A DNA stretch of 50,482 bases from Dehalococcoidia bacterium (GTDB lineage Bacteria; Chloroflexota; Dehalococcoidia; Lucifugimonadales; VXLM01): assembly GCA_009841605.1 (NCBI GenBank), contig VXLM01000021.1, forward strand, positions 1-50,482, given 5' to 3'. Shown here piece after piece: positions 8,015 to 16,192 of the stretch (its first letter is position 1; every line of letters starts with the position of its first letter). The notes under the pieces were generated by a model that searched no databases, had not been told where the DNA came from, and saw nothing but the letters and a program-made list of their open reading frames with translations. Both the position numbers and the translations under genes were made by a program.

Positions 8015-8818
8015 ATGGCGAGTTTCGACGGGAAGGTTGTCATCATCACGGGGGGCGCGCTTGGGATAGGGCAGGCGACGGCGTGGGAGTTCGCCAAGGA
8101 GGGGGCGATGGTCGCCGTTGCGGACGTGAACCGCGAGGCGGGAGAGGCGACGGTGGCCGAGGTCGAGCGGTTCGGCGGGTCGGGGCTGATGCTGGAGGCC
8201 GACGTTGCCGATTCCTCGGACTGCAGGCGCGTTGTCGAGGCGACAGTGGAGCGGTTCGGCGGCGTGGACATCCTGTTCAATAACGTCGGAATTCAGCCGC
8301 CTGCGTCGTATACGAACGTGGAAGACACGTCGGAGGAGATGTGGGACCGCATCATCGGCGTGAACCTCAAGAGTTGCTTTCTCATGTCGAAGTACTCCAT
8401 CCCGGAAATGCGCAGGCGCGGGGGCGGCGTCATCATCAACACCGCGAGCGTTCAGGGCCTGCAGTCGCAGCCGCTCGTGCCGCCATACGCGGCGAGCAAG
8501 GGAGGCATACTCTCGCTCACCCGCCAGATGTCGCTCGACTACGCCAAGGACAATATCCGTGTCTTGGCAGTCTGCCCCGGCAGCATCGACACGCCCATGC
8601 TTCGCGCAGCGGCGGGAGTGGTCGACGGAGATCCTGACGAGGTAGTCGGCCAGTGGGGAGCGGCGCATCCGATCGGGCGAGTGGGGACGGGTCAGGACAT
8701 CGCTAACGCCGTGCTTTTCCTCGCAAGCGACAAGGCGAGCTTCATGACGGGCGAGAACGTCAACGTGGACGGCGGGTACATGGCGCTCGGCGCGTGGGCG
8801 ACAGCAGCCAGGGACTGA
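8015..8818 (+). CDS. Short-chain dehydrogenase/reductase
   Basis: 267-residue classical SDR, NAD(P)-dependent oxidoreductase. Cofactor motif TGGALGIGQATA near the N terminus, NNVG motif, catalytic Ser in NTASVQG, Tyr and Lys in YAASKGG, and the C-terminal NVDGGYMALG typical of FabG/BDH-like members. Shine-Dalgarno aggagg (8004-8009) lies 5 bases before the ATG. It stands alone between repeats, with no fatty-acid synthesis partners, so a role in oxidation of an alcohol or sugar is at least as likely as FabG. The Asp at the end of strand 2 (VADVNRE) suggests NAD preference, an inference from family rules. Confidence 0.9.
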   Translation: MASFDGKVVIITGGALGIGQATAWEFAKEGAMVAVADVNREAGEATVAEVERFGGSGLMLEADVADSSDCRRVVEATVERFGGVDILFNNVGIQPPASYTNVEDTSEEMWDRIIGVNLKSCFLMSKYSIPEMRRRGGGVIINTASVQGLQSQPLVPPYAASKGGILSLTRQMSLDYAKDNIRVLAVCPGSIDTPMLRAAAGVVDGDPDEVVGQWGAAHPIGRVGTGQDIANAVLFLASDKASFMTGENVNVDGGYMALGAWATAARD

Positions 8819-8918
8819 GGGGCGGAGAGTGAAGAAAGTAGAAAGAATTGCGAAGAAAGAAGGGGAGAGTGGAGGTGGTTGTGGGTGCGTGGCAGCGTCC
8901 TGAACCATGGGTGGAGGG

Positions 8919-9060
8919 CTCACCCTTCGACAGGCTCAGGGTGAACGGAAATCCCTTGGAGGGTGTCCGATAAGTCTCCGCTAGCCGCTCGTGGTGAGCT
9001 TGTCGAAGCATGAACGGAGTGCTCACCCTTCGACAAGCTCAGGGTGAACGGGATATCCCT
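8919..9060. repeat. Composite repeat with two CTCACCCTTCGACAAGCTCA units
   Basis: Two direct near-identical stretches (8919-8957 and 9022-9060) flank a segment starting GGAGGGTGTCCGATAAGTC, which matches the end of the MITE-like elements at 26419-26535 and 32065-32167, and a TGGTGAGCTTGTCGAA arm. Lies between convergent SDR and dnaJ genes. Confidence 0.7.
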
Positions 9061-9082
9061 ATGATATCCCCAAGGGGGAACC

Positions 9083-10219
9083 CTACTCGTCCGCGCCCAG
9101 CGACTGCTTGAGCTTGTCGAACAGGCCATCGGGCTTCTTGCGGCCGTTGCCGGAGCCGTCGTCGAAGCTCTCGGCAAGCTGGGTGAGGAGCCCGCGCTGC
9201 TCGTCGGTGAGGGACTTGGGCGTCTCGACGATTACCGTCACGAGCTGATCGCCGCGCGCGCGCTTGTTGCGAAGGTGCGGGATTCCCTTGCCCCTGAGCC
9301 GGATCACGTCGCCGGACTGCGTTCCCCTGGGGATCTCGATTTCCTCGTCGCCTTCCAGGGTTGGCACGTCGAGGGATAGCCCCAATGCCGCCTGGGCGAT
9401 GTTGATGTTCTGGACGTAGACGATGTCGTAGCCCTGTCGCCGGAAGAGCTTGTGGTTGCGTACCCGAACGACCACGTACAGGTCGCCTGCCGATCCGCCG
9501 TACATGCCGGGCTCGCCCTCGCCCGACAGACGAATCTGGGTACTCGTCTCGATGCCTGCGGGAATCGTCACGACGAGCTTGCGGTCGCGCATCTCCGTTC
9601 CCGCGCCCCGGCAGTTCGAGCAGGGAGTCGTGATGACACTGCCCTCGCCGCGGCACATCGTGCAGGTCGAGACCTGGGTGAATTGGCCGAAGATGCCCTG
9701 CTGGCTCCGGCGCACCTGTCCGCTTCCCCGGCACTGGACGCAGGTTTCCGGCGACGTGCCCGGCTCAGACCGAGCGCCCCGGCACCGTGAGCAGATCTCG
9801 TTGCGACGGATCTCGATGTTTTCCTCCGCCCCGAAGACCGCCTTCTCGAAGTCGATGGTGATGTCAACCTGGAGATCGGCCCCCCGTCGCGCTGCCGTTG
9901 CGGACCGCCGTCCTCCCCCTCCGAAGAAGGCATCGAAGATGTCTCCGAAGCCTCCGAAGTTCTCAAAGCCGTCGAATCCCCCGCCGTTCGTGTTGACCCC
10001 GGCATGGCCGAACGTGTCGTAGCTGCTGCGCTTCTTGGAGTCGCTGAGCACCTGGTAGGCCTCGTTGATCTCCTTGAAGCGCTCGCTCGCCGCCGCGTCC
10101 TTGTTGCGGTCGGGGTGGTACTCCATGGCGAGCTTGCGGAAGGCCTTCTTGATCTCCTCGTCGGAGGCCCTCCGGTCGACGCCCAGCACCTGATAGTAGT
10201 CGCGCTTGCTTGTCGTCAT
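9083..10219 (-). CDS. dnaJ: Chaperone protein DnaJ
   Basis: 378-residue type I J-domain co-chaperone that stimulates DnaK ATPase and delivers unfolded clients. J domain at residues 1-70 with HPD at 35-37; Gly/Phe-rich linker ([22 protein letters not shown]); four CxxCxGxG-type zinc repeats ([32 protein letters not shown]); C-terminal substrate-binding domains. The first repeat is slightly degenerate (Ala in place of the second Gly), but all eight Cys are present. No dnaK or grpE adjacent. A strong promoter lies just upstream. Confidence 0.96.
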   Translation of the reverse strand: MTTSKRDYYQVLGVDRRASDEEIKKAFRKLAMEYHPDRNKDAAASERFKEINEAYQVLSDSKKRSSYDTFGHAGVNTNGGGFDGFENFGGFGDIFDAFFGGGGRRSATAARRGADLQVDITIDFEKAVFGAEENIEIRRNEICSRCRGARSEPGTSPETCVQCRGSGQVRRSQQGIFGQFTQVSTCTMCRGEGSVITTPCSNCRGAGTEMRDRKLVVTIPAGIETSTQIRLSGEGEPGMYGGSAGDLYVVVRVRNHKLFRRQGYDIVYVQNINIAQAALGLSLDVPTLEGDEEIEIPRGTQSGDVIRLRGKGIPHLRNKRARGDQLVTVIVETPKSLTDEQRGLLTQLAESFDDGSGNGRKKPDGLFDKLKQSLGADE

Positions 10220-10248
10220 AGTTCTAAGAATTGGACGGAATCCTTTCC

Positions 10249-10277
10249 ATTATAGTTGCTGTCCCAAGGGGCTACAA
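10249..10277 (-). promoter_or_regulatory. Promoter of dnaJ
   Basis: On the minus strand: TTGTAG (10277-10272), 17-base spacer, perfect TATAAT (10254-10249). Predicted start near 10242 gives a leader of about 20 bases before the ATG at 10219. No CIRCE-type inverted repeat is visible. Confidence 0.65.
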
Positions 10278-10401
10278 GATTGTATTGGCTGAGAAATTCC
10301 GGAGACGATGCGTACGTTCCAGGCGTCGATTCAGCGAAGTGGAACAAGATTGAAATATTTGCCCTTGCCGGATTGGCCTGCTGCGGTGTTATGGTGTCCT
10401 C

Positions 10402-11106
10402 ATGATTCGAGCCGTCCTCTTCGACGTATACGGCACCATCGCAGGATGGAGTCCGTCACGCTACCAGCTTCAACGGATGGCGTGTGCCGCGTTCGGATTG
10501 GGGGACTCGGTCACCCCTGAAGGCATCCTGAAGGGATACGCCGCCGCCGACGCTTTCATGACGGCGGAGAACGCTTCCCGTCCGCTGCGTCTTCGGGACA
10601 AGGAGGGCAGGGACGAGTTCTTCGGCGAGTACGAGCGTCTTGTGCTCAAGGGGTGCGGGATCGACGTGGAGTCCGACCTCGCCCTGCGGATATTCAACCG
10701 TCTCAGCGCGGCTCCCTCGGCGCTGACGCCGTTCGACGACGTGGTCCCTGCCTTAGTAGAATTGAGGGGGCGTGGACTGACCCTGGGCCTGATATCGAAC
10801 ATGAACATGAGCGGCCTCGACCTGTTGAGTGATCTGGGGCTTACCAGTCACGTCGATTTCGCGGTCACGTCGCTGGAAGTGCGGGTGGAGAAGCCCCATC
10901 CTCTCGCCTTCCAGACGGCGCTCAGCCGCGCAGGCGTCGAGGCTAACGAGGCCGTGATGGTAGGGGACCAGCCAAGCTCGGACATCGAAGGAGCTGTTCG
11001 CGTGGGCATTGGCCCGATTCTCATTGACCGTGACGGCAACTACCCGCGATACGACGCATGTCCACGGATTACGACGCTTGAGCAACTGCCGCCGCTGATA
11101 CCATAG
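10402..11106 (+). CDS. HAD-superfamily hydrolase with DVYGT motif I
   Basis: 234 residues, haloacid-dehalogenase superfamily with C1 cap. Motif I is FDVYGTIAG (nucleophile Asp8), motif II LISNMN, motif III Lys in VEKPHP, motif IV MVGDQPSSDIEGA. The second Asp of motif I, the general acid/base of phosphatases (DxD), is Tyr, as in L-2-haloacid dehalogenases (DAYGT), while motif IV keeps the phosphatase-like GDxxxxD. The function is therefore ambiguous between phosphatase and dehalogenase-like enzyme. The TAG stop (11104-11106) overlaps the first bases of a repeat element, so the C terminus may have been set by that insertion. Confidence 0.82.
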   Translation: MIRAVLFDVYGTIAGWSPSRYQLQRMACAAFGLGDSVTPEGILKGYAAADAFMTAENASRPLRLRDKEGRDEFFGEYERLVLKGCGIDVESDLALRIFNRLSAAPSALTPFDDVVPALVELRGRGLTLGLISNMNMSGLDLLSDLGLTSHVDFAVTSLEVRVEKPHPLAFQTALSRAGVEANEAVMVGDQPSSDIEGAVRVGIGPILIDRDGNYPRYDACPRITTLEQLPPLIP

Positions 11107-11205
11107 AGGGTGTCTACTATCCCGCCGGGAAGCGTTTATGGTGAGCTTGTCGAACCATGAAATGCCCCTCGACTCTTCGACAAGCTCAGAGTGAACGGGG
11201 TGCCT
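11105..11205. repeat. Diverged MITE-like element
   Basis: Starts AGAGGGTGTCTA, the same end as the elements at 26419-26535 and 32065-32167, then TATGGTGAGCTTGTCGAACC and a TTCGACAAGCTCAGAGTGAA arm. Its first bases provide the AG of the TAG stop codon of the preceding HAD gene. The right end is not preserved. Confidence 0.65.
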
Positions 11206-11217
11206 TTTGGACGCCTT

Positions 11218-13410
11218 CTACCCCATGACGCGGGAGACGCTCAGGACGCCGACGACGCCCTCGATCTTGGAGAAGAGACGGTTGAGCTGCTCGATGTTTT
11301 CGACGGTCACGGTGAGCCTGATGATACTCAGGTCGTCCTCCTGCCCTCCCGTGATGGACTGAACGATGTTCACACCCTCATCGGCCACGAGCGACGTCAC
11401 GTCGCTCAGGAGACCCACGCGGTCCCATGACTCCACGCGAATTTGGACGGGGTAGAGTGTCTTCGTCTTGCCCCAATCCACCTCGACCAGCCGCTCGCTC
11501 TCGCTCTCGCGCATGATGTTCGGACAGGTGCGGCGGTGCACGGTGATGCCGCGCCCTCTCGTGATGTAGCCGATGATCGAATGGCCGCCGATGGGGTTGC
11601 AGCATCGCGCCATTCGCGTGAGAAGGTCGCCGACGCCCAACACCTCGATGCCCGACTCCGGTTCCGGGAGCGTGACGACAGTCGGCTCGTCCTCTTCCGG
11701 CTCGGCAACGAGGTCGGTGAGTTTGCCGACCACCTGGCGCATGGAGAGGGAGCCGTTCCCCAGCCCCGCGAAGAAGTCGTCGAGGCTCGCGTACCCCATC
11801 AGGTCGGCGATCTCCTCCTCGCTCATCGTCGTGTCGAGGCGGCGTATCTCGCGGGTGAACACCTCGCGGCCCGTCTGGACGCTCGCCTTACGCTCCTGAC
11901 GGTTGAACCACTGGCGCACCTTCGACCTAGCGTGGCTCGTCTTCAGGTAGCCCTTGTTCTCGTTCAGCCAGTCGCGGCTCGGTCCACGGACGGACTTGCT
12001 CGTGATTATCTCGACCATGTCCCCGATTTGGAGGTGGTACTGGAGCGGCACGAGCTTGCCGTTCACCTTCGCGCCGATGCACCGGTGCCCGACATCCGTG
12101 TGTATCCGATAGGAGAAGTCCACCGGGGTCGCTCCCGCCGGCATCTCCTTGAGTTCGCCTTTCGGGGTGTAGACGAAGACCTGGTTCTGGAATATGTCCG
12201 TCTTGAAGCCCTCGACGAACTCCTCTGCACCGGCCACCTCCCGCTGCCATTCGAGGATCTGGCGCAGCCACGTCATCTTCTCCTCGAACGACTGGTCGTC
12301 GGCGCTGCCCTCCTTGTAAAGCCAGTGGGCGGCGACGCCGTACTCGGCAAGCTGGTGCATCTCGGCCGTGCGGATCTGTATCTCCACGGGAGAGGCGTCC
12401 TCGCACAGGACGGCCGTGTGGAGCGACTGGTACATGTTGTCCTTCGGGCTCGCGATGTAGTCGTCGAACTCGCCCTGCAGCGGCCTCCACATCGTATGGA
12501 CGATACCGAGCGCCGCGTAGCAGTCACCCACCGATTCGACGATCACGCGCAGGGCGAACAGATCGTTGATGTCGTTGACCGTCCGGTTGATCGAGTCGTA
12601 CTTCTCCGTCTTGCGATGGATGCTGTAGATGTGCTTGGGCCGCCCGTACACGTTCGCCCGTATGCCAGCGGCCTGCAGCTCGTCTTCGAGCATACTCACC
12701 ACGCGGTCGATGTACTTCTCCCGCTCCTCGCGCTTGGTGGCGAGCAGCCTCGAAATCGCGCGGTACGCTTCCGAGTCGATGTGCTGGAAAGCGAGGTCCT
12801 CCAGAAGCCATTTCAGCTCCCACATGCCCAGCCGGTGGGCGAGCGGGGCGTAGATGTCGAGGGTCTCCTGCGCGATGGCCACTTTCCGATTCTCGGGCAT
12901 GGAATCGAGCGTGCGCATGTTGTGCAGCCGGTCGGCAAGCTTGATGATGACGACGCGCACGTCCTCGGCCATCGTCATGAGCATCTTGCGGATGCTTGCG
13001 GCGCGTGCTGCCTCGTTCGTGTACTGGACGGGACGGACTTCGTCCTCGCCCCAGGTGTTCATGAGCTCGTTTTGCGTGAGCTTGGTCACGCCGTCTACGA
13101 GCGTGGCGACCTCTTCACCGAAATGTTTGGCCAACTCCTCGTAGGTGACGGGGGTATCCTCAACCACGTCGTGCAGCAGCGCGGCGCGCAGCGCGTTGTA
13201 GTCGAAGTGGAGGTCGACCAGGTAGAGGGCCGTGCTCAGGGGGTGCTCGATGAACGGTTCGCCGGACTTGCGGTACTGGCCTGAGTGGGCCTCTTCGGCG
13301 AACCTGTAGGCCTCTTCGACGGCGGCGACCTTGTCGGGCGGAAGATAGTCACCTGCCTTGTCGAGCAGGAGATCGACGAGCCCCGAGCTTCGCACGTCCT
13401 GAACGGTCAT
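11218..13410 (-). CDS. rel: RelA/SpoT-family (p)ppGpp synthetase/hydrolase
   Basis: 730 residues, full-length long RSH protein controlling the stringent response. N-terminal hydrolase domain with intact HD site (His56, His80-Asp81, Glu84-Asp85 in LLHDVVED, and LADRLHNMRTL), then synthetase domain (GRPKHIYSIHRK; YQSLHTAV), TGS domain (VFVYTPKGELKEMPAGATP), and C-terminal zinc-finger-like and ACT regions. The synthetase carries EFDD (residues 313-316) where bifunctional enzymes usually have RxKD; the acidic EXDD form is described for the monofunctional E. coli RelA. An intact HD site with an EXDD loop is noteworthy. An extended -10 (TGGTATACT) ends 6 bases before the ATG, suggesting a leaderless mRNA. 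Divergent from hisS. Confidence 0.95.
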   Translation of the reverse strand: MTVQDVRSSGLVDLLLDKAGDYLPPDKVAAVEEAYRFAEEAHSGQYRKSGEPFIEHPLSTALYLVDLHFDYNALRAALLHDVVEDTPVTYEELAKHFGEEVATLVDGVTKLTQNELMNTWGEDEVRPVQYTNEAARAASIRKMLMTMAEDVRVVIIKLADRLHNMRTLDSMPENRKVAIAQETLDIYAPLAHRLGMWELKWLLEDLAFQHIDSEAYRAISRLLATKREEREKYIDRVVSMLEDELQAAGIRANVYGRPKHIYSIHRKTEKYDSINRTVNDINDLFALRVIVESVGDCYAALGIVHTMWRPLQGEFDDYIASPKDNMYQSLHTAVLCEDASPVEIQIRTAEMHQLAEYGVAAHWLYKEGSADDQSFEEKMTWLRQILEWQREVAGAEEFVEGFKTDIFQNQVFVYTPKGELKEMPAGATPVDFSYRIHTDVGHRCIGAKVNGKLVPLQYHLQIGDMVEIITSKSVRGPSRDWLNENKGYLKTSHARSKVRQWFNRQERKASVQTGREVFTREIRRLDTTMSEEEIADLMGYASLDDFFAGLGNGSLSMRQVVGKLTDLVAEPEEDEPTVVTLPEPESGIEVLGVGDLLTRMARCCNPIGGHSIIGYITRGRGITVHRRTCPNIMRESESERLVEVDWGKTKTLYPVQIRVESWDRVGLLSDVTSLVADEGVNIVQSITGGQEDDLSIIRLTVTVENIEQLNRLFSKIEGVVGVLSVSRVMG

Positions 13411-13416
13411 GTAGTG

Positions 13417-13425
13417 AGTATACCA
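13417..13425 (-). promoter_or_regulatory. Extended -10 element of rel
   Basis: TGGTATACT on the minus strand (TG-N-TATACT). With the usual 6-7 base gap, transcription would start at or next to the ATG at 13410. No good -35 and no Shine-Dalgarno are visible. Confidence 0.45.
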
Positions 13426-13477
13426 TGAGGCGCTGTCTCAACTATGTTTTCGCCGCTACGGTTTGGAGGGAAAATCG

Positions 13478-13514
13478 TTGACTACCGTACTTGCGCCCTC
13501 GTACCCTGTACCCT
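13478..13514 (+). promoter_or_regulatory. Possible hisS promoter
   Basis: TTGACT (13478-13483), 18-base spacer, TACCCT (13502-13507), with a second TACCCT at 13509-13514 ending 7 bases before the ATG at 13522. The mRNA would be leaderless or nearly so. The -10 matches are modest. Confidence 0.35.
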
Positions 13515-13521
13515 CGACGCC

Positions 13522-14772
13522 ATGACCTCCTTCCAGGCCCCACGGGGCACCACCGACATCCTCCCCGACGACCAGCGCGACCGCCTCGCGGTGCAGCGCG
13601 TGTGCGCGGACCTGGCCGAGACCTTCGGGTACGCGCCGATTTTGACGCCCACCTTCGAGGACTCTGATCTCTTTCTGCGTACGACCGGCGAGTCGACGGA
13701 CATCGTGCAGAAGGAGACCTACACCTTCGAGGACAGGGGAGGGCACTCGCTCACCCTCCGTCCCGAGGGGACGCCGGGCGTCTGCCGTGCGTACTTAGAA
13801 CGTGGCCTGCACAACAGCCCCCAGCCGGTACGGCTCTTCTACATCAAGCCCATGTACCGGTTTGAGCGTCCGCAGGCAGGGCGCTTCCGCGAGTTCTGGC
13901 AGTTCGGGGTGGAGGCGCTGGGGGACTCCGATCCCGCCATCGACGCCGAGGTCATCGAGCTTGCGTGGCGTGTTCTGGAATCGTTCGGAATGACCGACGT
14001 GACGCTGCTCGTCAACAGCATCGGCGACGCAGAGTCGAGGCCGACGTATCTCGATGCCCTACGCGACTACTTTTGCCCGCACGTGGATAGCCTGTCGCCC
14101 GACGACCAACGGCGGTTGAGGGAGAACACCCTGCGCGTGCTGGACTCCAAGGACGAGGAGGTGCAGCCCCTCCTGCCCGACGCGCCCAAGAGCATCGACT
14201 ATCTCTCCGACGAGTCGAAGGCCCACTGGCACACCCTTCTGCAGAGCCTCGACGCGCTTGGCATACGCTTTGAGATCGACCACACGCTCGTGCGCGGCCT
14301 CGATTACTACACGCGCACCGTCTTCGAGTTCGTCCCGCCCGACGCACGCCGTCAGAGCACGATCCTGGCCGGTGGGCGGTATGACGGACTCATCGAGGAG
14401 CTCGGCGGCCAGCCGACCCCCGGCATCGGGTTCGCCATGGGCATCGAGCGCGTAGTTGCCGAGGCCAAGAAAAGGGGAACGCTCACGCCCTCGGAAAGGC
14501 AAACGACGGTTCTCGTCGCCCACATCGGCGACGCGGCCAAAGCCTCCGGGCTTCAGCTTGCGTCCGAGCTGCGTCGCGCCGGAATCGCCGCCGTGCTTGG
14601 ACCGCCGCGTGGTCTGCGGAGCCAGCTACGGTACGCGACTTCGATCGACGCCACCCACGCCGTCATCATCGGCGACAACGAGATCGCGAACGAAACCGTT
14701 GTCCTGCGCGACCTTACGCAGGGGGAGCAGTCGGAGGTGTCGCGGGGACGGCTGATAGAGTCGGTGGGCTAG
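13522..14772 (+). CDS. hisS: Histidyl-tRNA synthetase
   Basis: 416-residue class II aminoacyl-tRNA synthetase that charges tRNA-His. Begins MTSFQAPRGTTDILPDD, the usual HisRS N terminus. Motif 2 region (RPEGTPGVCRAYLE, YRFERPQAGRFREFWQ), the HisRS-specific LVRGLDYYTRTVFEF and AGGRYDGLIEELGG, motif 3 (GFAMGIERV), and a C-terminal anticodon-binding domain (TVLVAHIGD to the end). The frame is open from 13444, but the ATG at 13522 fits the family start and the putative promoter. Divergent from rel. Confidence 0.96.
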   Translation: MTSFQAPRGTTDILPDDQRDRLAVQRVCADLAETFGYAPILTPTFEDSDLFLRTTGESTDIVQKETYTFEDRGGHSLTLRPEGTPGVCRAYLERGLHNSPQPVRLFYIKPMYRFERPQAGRFREFWQFGVEALGDSDPAIDAEVIELAWRVLESFGMTDVTLLVNSIGDAESRPTYLDALRDYFCPHVDSLSPDDQRRLRENTLRVLDSKDEEVQPLLPDAPKSIDYLSDESKAHWHTLLQSLDALGIRFEIDHTLVRGLDYYTRTVFEFVPPDARRQSTILAGGRYDGLIEELGGQPTPGIGFAMGIERVVAEAKKRGTLTPSERQTTVLVAHIGDAAKASGLQLASELRRAGIAAVLGPPRGLRSQLRYATSIDATHAVIIGDNEIANETVVLRDLTQGEQSEVSRGRLIESVG

Positions 14773-14783
14773 TTCTGCCCCGC

Positions 14784-16091
14784 CTAAAACACCGACTCCG
14801 GCCAGTCGGTCATCTGCACCGTCACGACCTCTCCGGCCTGTTTGACCGGATCGTCCTCGGGGCATATGGCAAGCCCGTTGGCGCGGGACATTGAGGTCAG
14901 AACGTTCGAGCCTTGCTCGCCTGTCAGCCGCGCGTAGTAGGTCCCGTTCCGCTTCGAGACGATGGCCCTCGCGTAGACTCGCCGCGCGTCGTAGTTGTGG
15001 ATCGGCTCCTCTAGTACGGCCTGTACCGTTGGCCGCTCGAAATCGCCACGGCCCATCATCTTGTACAGGGCCGGTCTGCCGAGCTGCTCGAACGCGACGA
15101 GTGAGCTCACGGGGTTTCCCGGAAGGCCCAGTAGGGGCACTTGTCTGCCGTCGTTCCCCGACAGCATCCCGAAGGCCAGCGGCTTGGCCGGACGCATCCG
15201 CACCGACCACAGTTCGATCCGACCGTGCTGCGCCAGCACGTCCTTGACGAGATCGTAGTCGCCTTTGGAGACGCCCGCAGTCGAAATGACCACGTCCGCC
15301 TCCGCCATGCCCTCTTGGAGAGCGGCCGAGATCGACTCGACCGTGTCGCGCGCGATGCCCAGCCTCTTGGGAATACCGCCCGATGCATGCACCGCCGCGG
15401 CCACACCATAGCTGTTGGAGTTGTATATCTTGCCCGGCTGGTACGCCTCCGATGGCTCGATGAGCTCGTTTCCGGTCGCCAGGATCGCCGCGACCGGTCG
15501 CCTGATGACCTTCACCGTCCCGAAACCGAGCGACGCGAGCACCCCGATCTCGGATGCGCGCAGGACAGTGCCTGCCTCGATGACCGTTGTTCCCGCCGCT
15601 ATGTCACCGCCCGCGGGCCGGACGTTGCCGCCCGGAGGCACGGGTATTCGCACTGAAATCTCGTCGGGAGTCTGACCGCCCATCCCTCGCTCGCCCTCGT
15701 CGGTGTCCTCGAATGGCACGACGGCGTCGGCCCCGTCGGGCAGCGGCGCTCCCGTCATGATCCGAATGGCCGCGCCTTGTTTCACGCTCTGCGAGGGAAC
15801 GTCGCCCGCGGCTATGGAGCCGATGACGTCGAGCGTCACCGGTGCGTCCGGGTGGGCGTCCGCGATGTCAGGCGCTTGGAGCGCGTATCCGTCCATCGCC
15901 GAGTTGTCCCAGGGTGGCACGTCGAACTTGCCGACGATGTCCTCGGTCAGCACCTGTCCGAGCGCGTCCGATATCGCGCGCTCTTCCGTCCCGAGCTGCG
16001 AGAAGAATCCGAGGATGCGCTCGCGAGCGTCCTCGACGGAGATCATGTCGGCGTGGTGGTGTCCGTGCAGGTGTTCCCGATGCTTATGCAC
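14784..16091 (-). CDS. moeA: Molybdopterin molybdenumtransferase MoeA
   Basis: 435 residues; inserts molybdate into adenylylated molybdopterin to give Mo cofactor. Standard MoeA layout: N-terminal SVEDARERILGF, MPT-binding segment with WDNSAMDGYAL, central MoCF_biosynth domain (ATGNELIEPSE, NSNSYGVAAAV, STAGVSKGDYDLVKDVL), GLPGNPVSSLVAFEQL, and C-terminal beta domain. Odd: the first 15 residues are MHKHREHLHGHHHAD, very His-rich, upstream of a second possible Met start (16046, MISVEDA). If translated this is a metal-binding tail. Gap of 101 bases to pheT, holding the inverted 27-bp repeat. No other moa/mob gene nearby. Confidence 0.94.
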   Translation of the reverse strand: MHKHREHLHGHHHADMISVEDARERILGFFSQLGTEERAISDALGQVLTEDIVGKFDVPPWDNSAMDGYALQAPDIADAHPDAPVTLDVIGSIAAGDVPSQSVKQGAAIRIMTGAPLPDGADAVVPFEDTDEGERGMGGQTPDEISVRIPVPPGGNVRPAGGDIAAGTTVIEAGTVLRASEIGVLASLGFGTVKVIRRPVAAILATGNELIEPSEAYQPGKIYNSNSYGVAAAVHASGGIPKRLGIARDTVESISAALQEGMAEADVVISTAGVSKGDYDLVKDVLAQHGRIELWSVRMRPAKPLAFGMLSGNDGRQVPLLGLPGNPVSSLVAFEQLGRPALYKMMGRGDFERPTVQAVLEEPIHNYDARRVYARAIVSKRNGTYYARLTGEQGSNVLTSMSRANGLAICPEDDPVKQAGEVVTVQMTDWPESVF

Positions 16092-16134
16092 CCTTCGGTC
16101 TCCTTGCAGATGAAAAATCCTCGTCAGACCCGTG

Positions 16135-16161
16135 GTAGGGGCAACCCTTGTGGTTGCCCAT
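16135..16161 (-). repeat. 27-bp hairpin repeat, copy 2
   Basis: Exact reverse complement of 7805-7831 (core GGGCAACC, 5-base loop, GGTTGCCC). Sits in the pheT-moeA gap, where the stem could act on the transcript as a processing or pausing site. Confidence 0.85.
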
Positions 16162-16192
16162 TTCCGACAAACCCAATTTCATCTTTGTGTCA

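Noticed and set aside
11443-13284. 613-codon open frame antisense to rel, and a similar 412-codon frame antisense to pheT
   Set aside because: High-GC shadow frames opposite well-supported genes, with no recognisable domains.
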